Shown here piece by piece: positions 7,512-15,900 of a DNA stretch of 18,521 nucleotides. The notes beneath the pieces were generated by a model. The model was not told where the DNA came from and did not search any database. It worked only from the letters and a program-made list of their open reading frames with translations. Source of the stretch: an uncultured Prevotella sp. (GTDB lineage Bacteria; Bacteroidota; Bacteroidia; Bacteroidales; Bacteroidaceae); assembly GCA_900546575.1 (NCBI GenBank), contig URDM01000061.1:1-18521 (forward strand), read 5' to 3'. The position numbers were made by a program, and so were the translations under genes. Numbering within the stretch: position 1 is the stretch's first letter; each line of letters begins with the position of its first letter.

Positions 7512-8537
7512 ATGAACAATAAGTTTCGCAATATATTCATGGTGTTCGGTATAATAGCCATTGTCATCATGCTCTGCACGATGAACATGGACTATACCGA
7601 CATCTGGCGCTATCTGCTCAAGGTGGGCATATACTTCCCGCTCATCTTGGCCTTATGGCTGGTGGTGTATTTGGTCAACACACTGTCGTGGTATCTTATC
7701 ATCAATGACGAGGGACGCTGTGAGGGCCTCTCGTTTTGGCGTGTCTACAAACTCACCGTCAGTGGATTTGCCCTCAACTACACAACTCCATGCGGACTGA
7801 TGGGCGGCGAACCTTACCGCATCATGGAACTGAAACCCTACACCGGCGTGAGCAAGGCAACATCATCGGTTATATTGTATGTGATGATGCACATCTTCTC
7901 GCACTTCTGGTTCTGGTTTCTCTCCATCTTCCTCTTCATCGCCTTCAATCCCGTAGGACTGTCAATGGGCATACTGCTTGCCGTAATAGGCGGATTCTGC
8001 CTTCTTGGCATATATTTCTTCTCACGTGGATACAAGACAGGCATGGCACAGAAAGGCATACGCCTGCTCACACACATACCGTTTGTAAAGGGATGGGCAA
8101 AACGCTTTGCCGAGTCGAAGAAGGATACTCTCGAACAGATTGACTCGCAGATTGCCCTACTCCACCAGCAGCACAAGCGTACATTCTACTCGTCTCTCTT
8201 GTTCGAATTGTCAGCTCGCATTCTGCAGAGTCTTGAAATCTACCTCATCCTCAAGGCTTTCAATGCTGAGGTGGGCATTATAGACTCCATTCTCATACTC
8301 GCCTTCTCATCGCTGTTCAGCAATCTTATATTCTTCACACCTATGCAGCTCGGATCGCGCGAAGGCGGACTGGCACTGGCTGTCGACGGACTTCATCTAA
8401 CGGGTGCACTCGGCGTGTACACGGGTCTTATCACCCGACTGCGCGAACTTGTATGGATAGCTATAGGCATCATGCTGATAAAGATTGGCAACAAAAACCA
8501 ATTGCCAAAGGACACATCCGACAACAAAGAATCGTAA
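7512..8537 (+). CDS. Flippase-like membrane protein (AglD/UPF0104, lysylphosphatidylglycerol synthase TM family)
   Basis: The protein has 341 residues with about eight transmembrane helices spread over its whole length. The family signature 'FALNYTTPCGLMGGEPYRI' lies at about residues 85-103, and the late 'FFTPMQLGSREGGLALA' motif at about 275-291. The soluble aminoacyl-transfer domain of MprF is absent, so this is only the membrane half, a part linked to lipid translocation in MprF and found alone beside many lipid and glycan gene clusters. It starts 9 nt after the phosphatidyltransferase stop, so the two are probably translationally linked. Likely role: moving the newly made phospholipid or phosphosphingolipid across the inner membrane, or supporting its synthesis. 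That role is inferred from context only. Confidence 0.85.
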   Translation: MNNKFRNIFMVFGIIAIVIMLCTMNMDYTDIWRYLLKVGIYFPLILALWLVVYLVNTLSWYLIINDEGRCEGLSFWRVYKLTVSGFALNYTTPCGLMGGEPYRIMELKPYTGVSKATSSVILYVMMHIFSHFWFWFLSIFLFIAFNPVGLSMGILLAVIGGFCLLGIYFFSRGYKTGMAQKGIRLLTHIPFVKGWAKRFAESKKDTLEQIDSQIALLHQQHKRTFYSSLLFELSARILQSLEIYLILKAFNAEVGIIDSILILAFSSLFSNLIFFTPMQLGSREGGLALAVDGLHLTGALGVYTGLITRLRELVWIAIGIMLIKIGNKNQLPKDTSDNKES

Positions 8538-8569
8538 CGACACACATATTATATATAACGGATATACAT

Positions 8570-9355
8570 ATGAAATCAAATAAAATACGAGGCATTATAT
8601 TCGACTACGGTGGCACGCTCGACACACGAGGCGACCACTGGTCGGAAGTGATATGGGACGGCTACCAGCAATGTGGTATCGCTGTAGACAAGACCTCCTA
8701 TCGCGACGCTTATGTATACGGCGAGCGGGCTTTGGCTGTCAACCCTATCGTCACTCCCGACTTCCACTTCATCGACATTCTGCGCGAAAAGCTTCAGTTA
8801 CAATTACAGTTTCTGTGCGGTTGTCCTTTGCTGCCTACTGGCAAGGACGACGACCAACGCCAGACACAGCTTGCATCACATCTGCAGATGACAGCCGATG
8901 AAATCAGCGACACAGCCATGCGCATTGCAACATGCATCAACGATGCCACCAACGCTCTGCTACACGAAAACCGCAAGGTGCTCGAATGCCTGCGCCAGGC
9001 AGGTCTGCCTATGGTGCTCGTATCCAACTTCTACGGCAACATCCGTACTGTGCTGCGCGACGCTCTTCTCGACGGTTTCTTCAAGGAGATTGTTGAGTCG
9101 GCAGTAGTGGGCGTACGCAAACCCAATCCTGCCATATTCGCTCTCGGAGTATGCGCTCTTGATTTGCCTGCCTCAGAAGTATTGGTAGTAGGCGACACCT
9201 ACGGCAAGGATATTGTTCCCGCCCATCAGCTCGGATGCCACACCATTTGGATTAAGGGACGCCAATGGGAGGACAAGCCAGCAGACGAAAGCATTTGCGA
9301 CGACGTAATAACCCGACTCGAAGACATGCTTAAGTTTGTAAGTCAAAATGCATAG
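8570..9355 (+). CDS. HAD-superfamily hydrolase (head-group pathway phosphatase?)
   Basis: The protein has 261 residues. I choose ATG 8570, which is in frame, 32 nt after the previous stop and just before the first beta strand; longer in-frame starts overlap the upstream gene and add no recognisable sequence. HAD motifs: motif I 'FDYGGTLD' (nucleophile D12), motif II 'MVLVSNFYGN' (S152), motif III lysine K184 in 'GVRKPNPAIF', motif IV 'VVGDTYGKD' (D209, D214). The second aspartate of motif I (DxD) is glycine (G14). A helical cap lies at about 20-130. As the last gene of the operon it may remove a phosphate from the polyol phosphate or from the phospholipid product; the missing acid/base residue makes this uncertain. 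Confidence 0.85.
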   Translation: MKSNKIRGIIFDYGGTLDTRGDHWSEVIWDGYQQCGIAVDKTSYRDAYVYGERALAVNPIVTPDFHFIDILREKLQLQLQFLCGCPLLPTGKDDDQRQTQLASHLQMTADEISDTAMRIATCINDATNALLHENRKVLECLRQAGLPMVLVSNFYGNIRTVLRDALLDGFFKEIVESAVVGVRKPNPAIFALGVCALDLPASEVLVVGDTYGKDIVPAHQLGCHTIWIKGRQWEDKPADESICDDVITRLEDMLKFVSQNA

Positions 9356-9372
9356 TTTGCATTTTGACTTAC
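9338..9372 (+). terminator. Perfect 15-bp hairpin around the HAD stop codon
   Basis: GTAAGTCAAAATGCA (9338-9352) pairs with TGCATTTTGACTTAC (9358-9372) without mismatch; the 5-nt loop TAGTT contains the stop codon TAG (9353-9355). It is AT-rich and not directly followed by a U-run (a T6 stretch comes about 20 nt later), so it may act as a terminator, a 3'-end stabiliser or both. Confidence 0.55.
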
Positions 9373-9483
9373 TCCATTAATTTTGATATTCCTTTTTTCC
9401 TATATTTTAGTTGCTATGGGAAAAATATTCAGAAAAATATTTAAATGCAAAAAGTTTTCATGTCCTATTTCACTTATTATTCT

Positions 9484-9491
9484 TAACTTTG
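9484..9491 (+). promoter_or_regulatory. -7 box for the DUF5686 gene
   Basis: TAACTTTG, followed by GC, matches TAnnTTTG. Transcription would start near 9498, giving a leader of about 43 nt before the GTG at 9541. The -33 element is not clear. Confidence 0.55.
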
Positions 9492-9540
9492 CATTGCATT
9501 ATAGACAATTAGGATACACATTTAATATTAAAGGTAAAGG

Positions 9541-12105
9541 GTGAAAAGGTTTTTAAGCATTACATTGATGTTCTTTGTCTTGGTTATTGCAGCTAAGGCA
9601 CAGATTACCGGTGAAATTTATGACAGCGACGGATACCCTATTCCGTTGGCAAGCGCAATATATAAGGGTCACCATGTAGCTGCAGCAAGCGACATGGACG
9701 GCAAGTTTACCATTGCACGACACAATGGTTGGGAGCTTACATTCAGTAGCGTGGGCTTTATTCCGCAAACTATCAAGGTTGGACCAAACACTCCTTCGCA
9801 CATGAAGATTGTGCTCAAAGAAGACTCTAAGACTCTCGGTGAGGTGGTTATCAAGCAGAAACGCGAACGCTACTCGCGCAAGAACAATCCTGCCGTAGAA
9901 CTTATGAAGCGCGTAATAGCTGCCAAGAAGCTGTCACACCTTGAGAACAACGACTACTATCAGTACAATAAATATCAGAAGATAACGCTCGCTCTGAACG
10001 ATATCAAGCCCGAAGACCTTGTCACAGGCAAGTACAAGAACAAGTCGTATGTGAAGGATCAGATTGAGACATCGCCTTACAATAACAAGCTCATCCTGCC
10101 CGTCAGCGTGGAGGAGACCGTCACACAGCACATCTATCGCAAGAATCCTAAGGAGGAGAAAGACATTATCAAGGGGCAGCGACAGGAGGGTGTCAACAAC
10201 CTGCTGCAGACGGGCGAGATTCTGAACACGCTGCTTAAAGAGGTGTTCACTGATATTAATATCTACGACGACCACATGCGTCTGCTTCAGTATCAGTTTA
10301 CGTCGCCCATCGGTGAGACTGCCATCTCGTTCTACCGTTTCTATATACAGGACACGGTATATGTCGACCGCGACCTGTGCTACCATCTGGAGTTTATCCC
10401 CAACAACCAGCAGGACTTCGGATTCCGTGGCGAACTGTACGTATTGGCAGATTCATCATTGCATGTAAAGAAATGCTCGTTCACTCTGCCTAAGCGTACT
10501 GACGTAAACTTCGTGAGAGACATGAAGATTACGCAGGAATATACAAAATTGCCCAATGGCGAATGGGCGCTTTCGGTTGACGACCTCACCACCGAGATAC
10601 ACGTCAACAAGATGATAGGCGACTTGCTTGTCACCAAGACTACGCGCTACGACGACTATGCCTTCGACGATTTGCCCAACAAGCTGTTCAAGGGCAAGGC
10701 TAAGGTAAAGCATGAAGTGGACGCCATGATACGAGATGAAGCGTTCTGGAACCAGTATCGTGCTGTAGAGCTTACCAAGGGCGAGTCGTCAATGAATGCC
10801 TTCATACATCGTATGGAACAGTCGAAGAACTTCAAGTGGATTATCTTCGGACTGCGGGCTTTCCTCGAGAATTTTGTCGAGACTGGTTCTACACGCACCA
10901 AGTCGATGTTCGACTTCGGTCCGGTCAACACCATCATCTCAAACAACTTCGTCGACAACTATCGCTTCCGTATCAGCGGACGTACCACAGCCAATCTCAA
11001 TAAGCACCTCTTCTGGAAGGGTTACTACGCTTATGGTACCAAGTCGCAGAACCATTATTATGGCACAGAGATAACATACAGTCTGAACAAGAAGAAGAAT
11101 GCTCCGTTCGAATTCCCTCAGCGCAACATCATCTTCGAGACTGGCTACGATGTTATGTCGCCTGCCGACAAATTCCTTATGCACAATAAGGATAATGTGT
11201 TCATGTCGTTGCGTACGCAGAAGGTTGAACAGATGTACTTCTACAACCGTCAGAAACTCTCGTTCGACTACGAGACCGACTGGGGATTGTCGTTCAACGC
11301 ATCTATCAAGGCTGAGAGCAACGAGCCTACAGGCGACCTCACATTCATGAAGATGCCTGGTGCCGTGACCAATCCTGATGCCAACGGCAACGAATTCGTA
11401 CACAAGATTCGCACTACTGAGGCTAAGCTTGGCGTGCGCTACTGCCCCGGACAGACCTTTATCAACACCAAGCAGCAGCGTTGGCCTGTCAATCTCGACG
11501 CTCCTGAGTTCACTCTGAGCCACACTATGGGCATCAAGAACTTCCTTGGTGGCGAGTACAAGCTCAATATGACTGAGGCAAGCATATACAAGCGCTTCTG
11601 GCTCGGATCGTGGGGCTACGTCAACACTCACCTTATCGGTGGCGCACAATGGAGCAAGGTACCGTTCCCGCTCCTCATCATGCCCCCTGCCAACCTCACC
11701 TACTTCGAGATGGAGAATACCATGTCGATGCTTAAGAACATGGAGTTCCTCAGCGACCGATACGCCTTTGCGTCGGTATCGTGGGACCTCAACGGCAAGC
11801 TGTTCAACCGTCTGCCACTCATACGCAAGCTCAAATGGCGTGAATGGGTATCGGTAAAGGGAATGTGGAGCACACTGACCGACAAGAACAACCCGCTGCT
11901 TGAGCAGAACCAGAACTCTACTATGCTCTTCCAGATGCCTGAAGGAGCGTCTGTAATGGACAAGAAGAAGCCATACTGGGAAGTTGTAGTAGGCGTACAC
12001 AACATCTTCAAGTTCTTCGCCGTTGACTATGTTCGCCGTATGAACTACAATGGTCCTGGCATCAAGAAGAACGGTATACGCTTCATGTTTATGGCAAGTT
12101 TCTAA
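9541..12105 (+). CDS. DUF5686 family outer-membrane protein with N-terminal CarboxypepD_reg-like domain
   Basis: The protein has 854 residues. A signal peptide ends at 'AAKAQ' (about residue 21). Residues 22-95 are a carboxypeptidase-regulatory-like beta sandwich ('ITGEIYDSDGYPIPLASAIY', 'SDMDGKFTI', 'LTFSSVGF'), the same module that opens many Bacteroidetes TonB-dependent receptors. Then comes 'LGEVVIKQKRERYSRKNNPA' followed by 'VELMKRVIAAK', typical of the DUF5686 family. The rest is rich in alternating aromatic strands and ends in phenylalanine ('FMFMASF'), as outer-membrane beta barrels do. No TonB plug is recognisable. The start is GTG at 9541: an in-frame stop lies just upstream, and the next ATG (residue 10) would destroy the signal peptide. 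AAAGG lies close before it. Function is unknown; the family is common and often near regulators. The response regulator gene begins 13 nt after its stop. Confidence 0.85.
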   Translation: MKRFLSITLMFFVLVIAAKAQITGEIYDSDGYPIPLASAIYKGHHVAAASDMDGKFTIARHNGWELTFSSVGFIPQTIKVGPNTPSHMKIVLKEDSKTLGEVVIKQKRERYSRKNNPAVELMKRVIAAKKLSHLENNDYYQYNKYQKITLALNDIKPEDLVTGKYKNKSYVKDQIETSPYNNKLILPVSVEETVTQHIYRKNPKEEKDIIKGQRQEGVNNLLQTGEILNTLLKEVFTDINIYDDHMRLLQYQFTSPIGETAISFYRFYIQDTVYVDRDLCYHLEFIPNNQQDFGFRGELYVLADSSLHVKKCSFTLPKRTDVNFVRDMKITQEYTKLPNGEWALSVDDLTTEIHVNKMIGDLLVTKTTRYDDYAFDDLPNKLFKGKAKVKHEVDAMIRDEAFWNQYRAVELTKGESSMNAFIHRMEQSKNFKWIIFGLRAFLENFVETGSTRTKSMFDFGPVNTIISNNFVDNYRFRISGRTTANLNKHLFWKGYYAYGTKSQNHYYGTEITYSLNKKKNAPFEFPQRNIIFETGYDVMSPADKFLMHNKDNVFMSLRTQKVEQMYFYNRQKLSFDYETDWGLSFNASIKAESNEPTGDLTFMKMPGAVTNPDANGNEFVHKIRTTEAKLGVRYCPGQTFINTKQQRWPVNLDAPEFTLSHTMGIKNFLGGEYKLNMTEASIYKRFWLGSWGYVNTHLIGGAQWSKVPFPLLIMPPANLTYFEMENTMSMLKNMEFLSDRYAFASVSWDLNGKLFNRLPLIRKLKWREWVSVKGMWSTLTDKNNPLLEQNQNSTMLFQMPEGASVMDKKKPYWEVVVGVHNIFKFFAVDYVRRMNYNGPGIKKNGIRFMFMASF

Positions 12106-12118
12106 AAGCATCAAGCTT

Positions 12119-12766
12119 ATGATTTTATTTGCAGACAGACAGGATATAACACGCATCGGACTGATGCACGTCGCCAGCACTATGGAATGTGCTGGCGAGT
12201 GCAAATATGTCGAAGACAAGGCCTCGCTCATTGAAGCCTTGACTGCCGTGCCCGATGCTATAGTAGTGCTCGACTATACAATGTTCGACATCAACGACCT
12301 ATCTGAATTGCTCATTATTACACAACGGTTCGGTAGCTCGCATTGGGTGCTGTTCAGCGACACACTGAGCTACGAATTCATGTCACGAGCCGTGGCTACA
12401 AGCCGACAATTAAGTATTGTAATGAAAGACTCACCAATTGGCGAGATACGATCGGCATTACAATACGCCCTACAACACCAACGATACATCTGCCAACGAA
12501 TAGCCGAGATGCTGCTCAATCCGCCAACCAACGACGAGCAGCAACCCGAATTGGCTAGTCTTACAAAGACAGAGACTGAGATTCTGAAGCTTATCGCTCT
12601 CGGACTTACAACGAAGGAGATTGCCGAACGACGCTTCTCGTCGTTCCACACAATCAATACACATCGCAAAAACATATTCCGCAAACTTAGTGTCAACAAC
12701 GCTCACGAGGCTACAAAACTGGCGCTCAGAGCTGGTCTGGTAGACAGTGCGGAGTATTATATATAA
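12119..12766 (+). CDS. Response regulator with LuxR/NarL-type HTH
   Basis: The protein has 215 residues from ATG 12119; longer in-frame starts run into the upstream gene. Residues 1-125 form a receiver-like domain: D6 ('FADRQ', where the usual acidic pair has only one acid), phospho-acceptor candidate D52 ('VVLDYTMFD'), S80 at the Thr/Ser position and K103 ('IVMKDSP'). Residues 148-208 are a LuxR-type helix-turn-helix ('LTKTETEILKLIALGLTTKE', then 'HTINTHRKNIFRKLSV'). It would be a DNA-binding transcription regulator. No histidine kinase is next to it, so its partner is elsewhere or it works without phosphorylation. It is probably co-transcribed with the DUF5686 gene, and a terminator follows directly. 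Confidence 0.85.
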   Translation: MILFADRQDITRIGLMHVASTMECAGECKYVEDKASLIEALTAVPDAIVVLDYTMFDINDLSELLIITQRFGSSHWVLFSDTLSYEFMSRAVATSRQLSIVMKDSPIGEIRSALQYALQHQRYICQRIAEMLLNPPTNDEQQPELASLTKTETEILKLIALGLTTKEIAERRFSSFHTINTHRKNIFRKLSVNNAHEATKLALRAGLVDSAEYYI

Positions 12767-12774
12767 TGATATGA

Positions 12775-12813
12775 AAAGAGGCTACAGCATTCACGCTATA
12801 GCTTCTTTTTTAT
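12775..12813 (+). terminator. Rho-independent terminator after the response regulator
   Basis: GAGGCTACAGC pairs with GCTATAGCTTC across the loop ATTCAC, with one G-T wobble and one C-A mismatch, followed by TTTTTT. It lies 10-45 nt after the stop codon. Confidence 0.8.
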
Positions 12814-12865
12814 AATTCAATGCAAACGATTGTACTAATTTTTAGGTTGTTTTTCATTTATTAAG

Positions 12866-12897
12866 TTGTTGCATATAATTTTATATATCTATTTTTG
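12866..12897 (+). promoter_or_regulatory. Promoter of the amylase gene (TTG - 18 - TATTTTTG)
   Basis: TTG at 12869-12871 (a second at 12866-12868) is followed after 18 bp by TATTTTTG at 12890-12897, matching the Bacteroidetes -33/-7 pattern. Transcription would start near 12903 and leave a leader of about 38 nt. This fixes the amylase start at ATG 12941, since any upstream in-frame start would lie in the promoter. Confidence 0.7.
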
Positions 12898-12940
12898 CAA
12901 CAGAATAAATAACTTAATAACTGTTTTCAAAAAACCTTTT

Positions 12941-15900
12941 ATGATTAAAACCAAACTCAAAATGTGGGCATTACTATTGCTTATGCTCATCGCCATGCCA
13001 GTTATGGCGGACGATTTCAACAGTCAGCGAACAGATTTTCGTGACGAGAGTATTTATTTCATGATGACCACTCGTTTCTACGATGGTGATACAGGAAACA
13101 ATGTGCTCTGCTGGGATAACCAGGAAGAACAGGTCAAAACAAAAGACCCTTGCTGGCGAGGCGACTTCCAGGGTGTGATCGACAAGCTCGACTACATCAA
13201 GGCGCTTGGTTTCACAGCCATTTGGATTACTCCAGTTGTTCAGAACGCTTCAGGCTACGACTATCATGGTTATCATGCATCTGACTTCACACGCGTTGAC
13301 TGCCGTTATCAGAGCAGTGACGGTAAAAAGACTGGTGACGCGATGTTCCAGGAACTCATCGACAAAGCGCACGCAAAGGGTATCAAAATTATCCTCGATA
13401 TCGTGCTCAACCACACAGGTAACTTCGGTGAGGAGACACTCTGCAAGTTATTTGATCGTGACACACAGCTTCGCAATCAGGCTTACATAGATGCTTGTAT
13501 GATTCCAAATGAAGAAAAGTTGGGTAGCGACTACTTGAATGTTGCAGGAGGTTTCCAGTATCAGCGTCGTCTGGCGCAGATGAAGAATACCGATGGTGTG
13601 AATCATGATATTCACAATTACTGGCACCATTTCGGTAACTTCAATTGGGATGATCCTACCCGTTGGTGGGCTCAGATTGCAGGCGACTGTGTAGACCTCA
13701 ATACCGAGAACGATGCAGTGGCAGATTATCTTGTCAACTGCTATGGCAGCTTTATCAAGATGGGCGTAGATGGTTTCCGTATCGATACCTCTGGTCACAT
13801 CTCTCGTCTTACCTTCTGCAAGCAGTTTATCCCTCAATTTGCAAAACTTGGCGAGGAGTACAAGAGCAAGCGTCTTAACGGGGCTCCTTTCTTTATGTAT
13901 GGTGAGGTATGTGCCCGTTTCGGTGGTGTAACGTACCGTGGTCAGGACAATCTTTCACCTTATTATTATACATGGAAGGCTCCACAGGACTTGATGGATC
14001 AGTTTGATGGTAGCCAGTCATATTGGGATACACAGGCCGTCTATGATAGAGGTTCTGGTATGGATGATAAGCTGATGCCTCTCTGTGAGAAAGATAATGC
14101 AGCATCTCCTGAAAGCGATAACACCTTTATGGTGAATGGCAAATGGCATGAACCAGACTATTCTCAGTCAAGTGGATTCAATGTTATCGATTTCCCATTG
14201 CACTACAACTTTAACACAGCTGGAGCCGCATACCGTTTAGCTAAAGAAGGTGATAAAAAATATAATGACGCTACTTACAATGTAGTATATGTAGATAGCC
14301 ATGACTACTGTCCAGGTCCAAACGATGGTGTTCGTTTCCCTGGTACTGATGCTCAGTGGGCTGAGAATCTCTCTCTGATGTTTACCTTCCGTGGTATCCC
14401 ATGTCTCTACTATGGTTCTGAGATTGGTTTCCGTCGTGGTTCTGCAATTGATCGTGGCCCTCATGGTCCTCTCTCTGATACAGGTCGTGCTTACTTCGGT
14501 GGTTATATCACTGGTGATGTGGAAGCATCTGACTTCGGTGATTATCAAGCTTCTGGTAATGTGGCTGCCACATTGAATCATGATGTAGCTCAACACCTCA
14601 TTCGTTTGAACAAGATTCGTCAGGCAGTTCCTGCACTCCGTAAGGGTCAGTGGACCGATGACGGTTGTGAAGCCAATGGTGGTATCGCCTTCAAGCGTGC
14701 TTACAAGGATAGCTACGCTCTCGTAGCCCTCAATGGTGGTGCTACATTCACAGATTGCCCAGAAGGCACATATACTGATGTTGTTACTGGTCAGACATAT
14801 ACTGGTTCTACTATCACCGTAGACGCTCCTCAGACTCAAGGTCAGGTACGTGTACTTGTAAAGGATTGGACTGGTGGTGTAATAGGCGAGGATGGCCCAT
14901 TTATCTACACAACTTCTCCTGTATCAAAGGGCGATCAGAAATACGACGGTCATGAAGAGGATGGCACAACATGGAACGAGCAGGCTCCTTCTGCTTCTGC
15001 AACTGTTGAGTTCTCACAAGCAGGTGGAACATTCCGCACAGAGACTATCGACCTGACAGTTACTCTCTCTGAAGACGCTCAGTCTGGTTGGTATCAGATA
15101 CAAGGTCAGGATAAGGTGAACTTGACTCCTGGTGAGAGTGTGAATCTTACCATTGGCGCAGATATGGCCTTTGGCGACACCAAGACTATTGACTGGTACG
15201 CAATGAGCCAGGATGGTAAAGAGAATGGCGGTAAATTGACCTTCAGAAAGGTAGATCCAAATGCTTCTATCATAGTATACGTTAAGGCCAACAGCGCTCC
15301 TAACCTCTATGCATGGGCAGGGGACGGCACAACAGCCAAGACTCTCAATGGCGATTGGCCTGGCAAGAAGATGTCTACCAAGACAACTATCGAAGGTGTA
15401 GATTATTATATGTTCGTGGCAGATGGCGTAGAGAAATTCAACATTATTCTCAACAATGGTAGCGGCGCACAGACTGGCGACATTACTGACATCACAGCTA
15501 CAACATTCCTCTCATATGATGGTGGCTCTGGCTACAAGATTCTTACCGATATTCCTGTTCCTGATCCGAACCCGAATCCAAATCCAAATCCAAATCCTGA
15601 TCCAGAACCAGACCCAACACCTACCCCAAATCCGACTGGCAAGTTCTACGTTTACTTTGCAGCTCCTACATCATGGAACAATGTTAAGGCATGGGTATGG
15701 GACTCTAAATTGAGCGATAACAAAAACAACTACACTGGTGGCAATTGGCCAGGTGAGGATTGTGTCAAGACTTCTAAGACATACAAAGGCATGAGCATTT
15801 GGATGTGGGAGTATAAGGGAGACAAGACCGATATGCCTACACACATCATCTTTAACAATGGTAGTGGCGAGCAGACAGACGACCTCGAATATCAGAACGG

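Noticed and set aside
8453..8569. Longer N-terminus for the HAD hydrolase
   Set aside because: It overlaps the upstream membrane-protein gene and adds 39 residues of no HAD character; ATG 8570 precedes the first beta strand.
10939..12231. Long minus-strand open frame (430 codons) opposite the DUF5686 gene
   Set aside because: It lies entirely antisense to a gene with clear domain structure, shows no family motif, and its Leu/Val/Arg-rich composition is what the complement of these codons gives.
12866..12940. Longer N-terminus for the amylase starting at a TTG at 12866
   Set aside because: That codon is part of the -33 element and lies upstream of the predicted transcription start; a proper signal peptide begins at ATG 12941.
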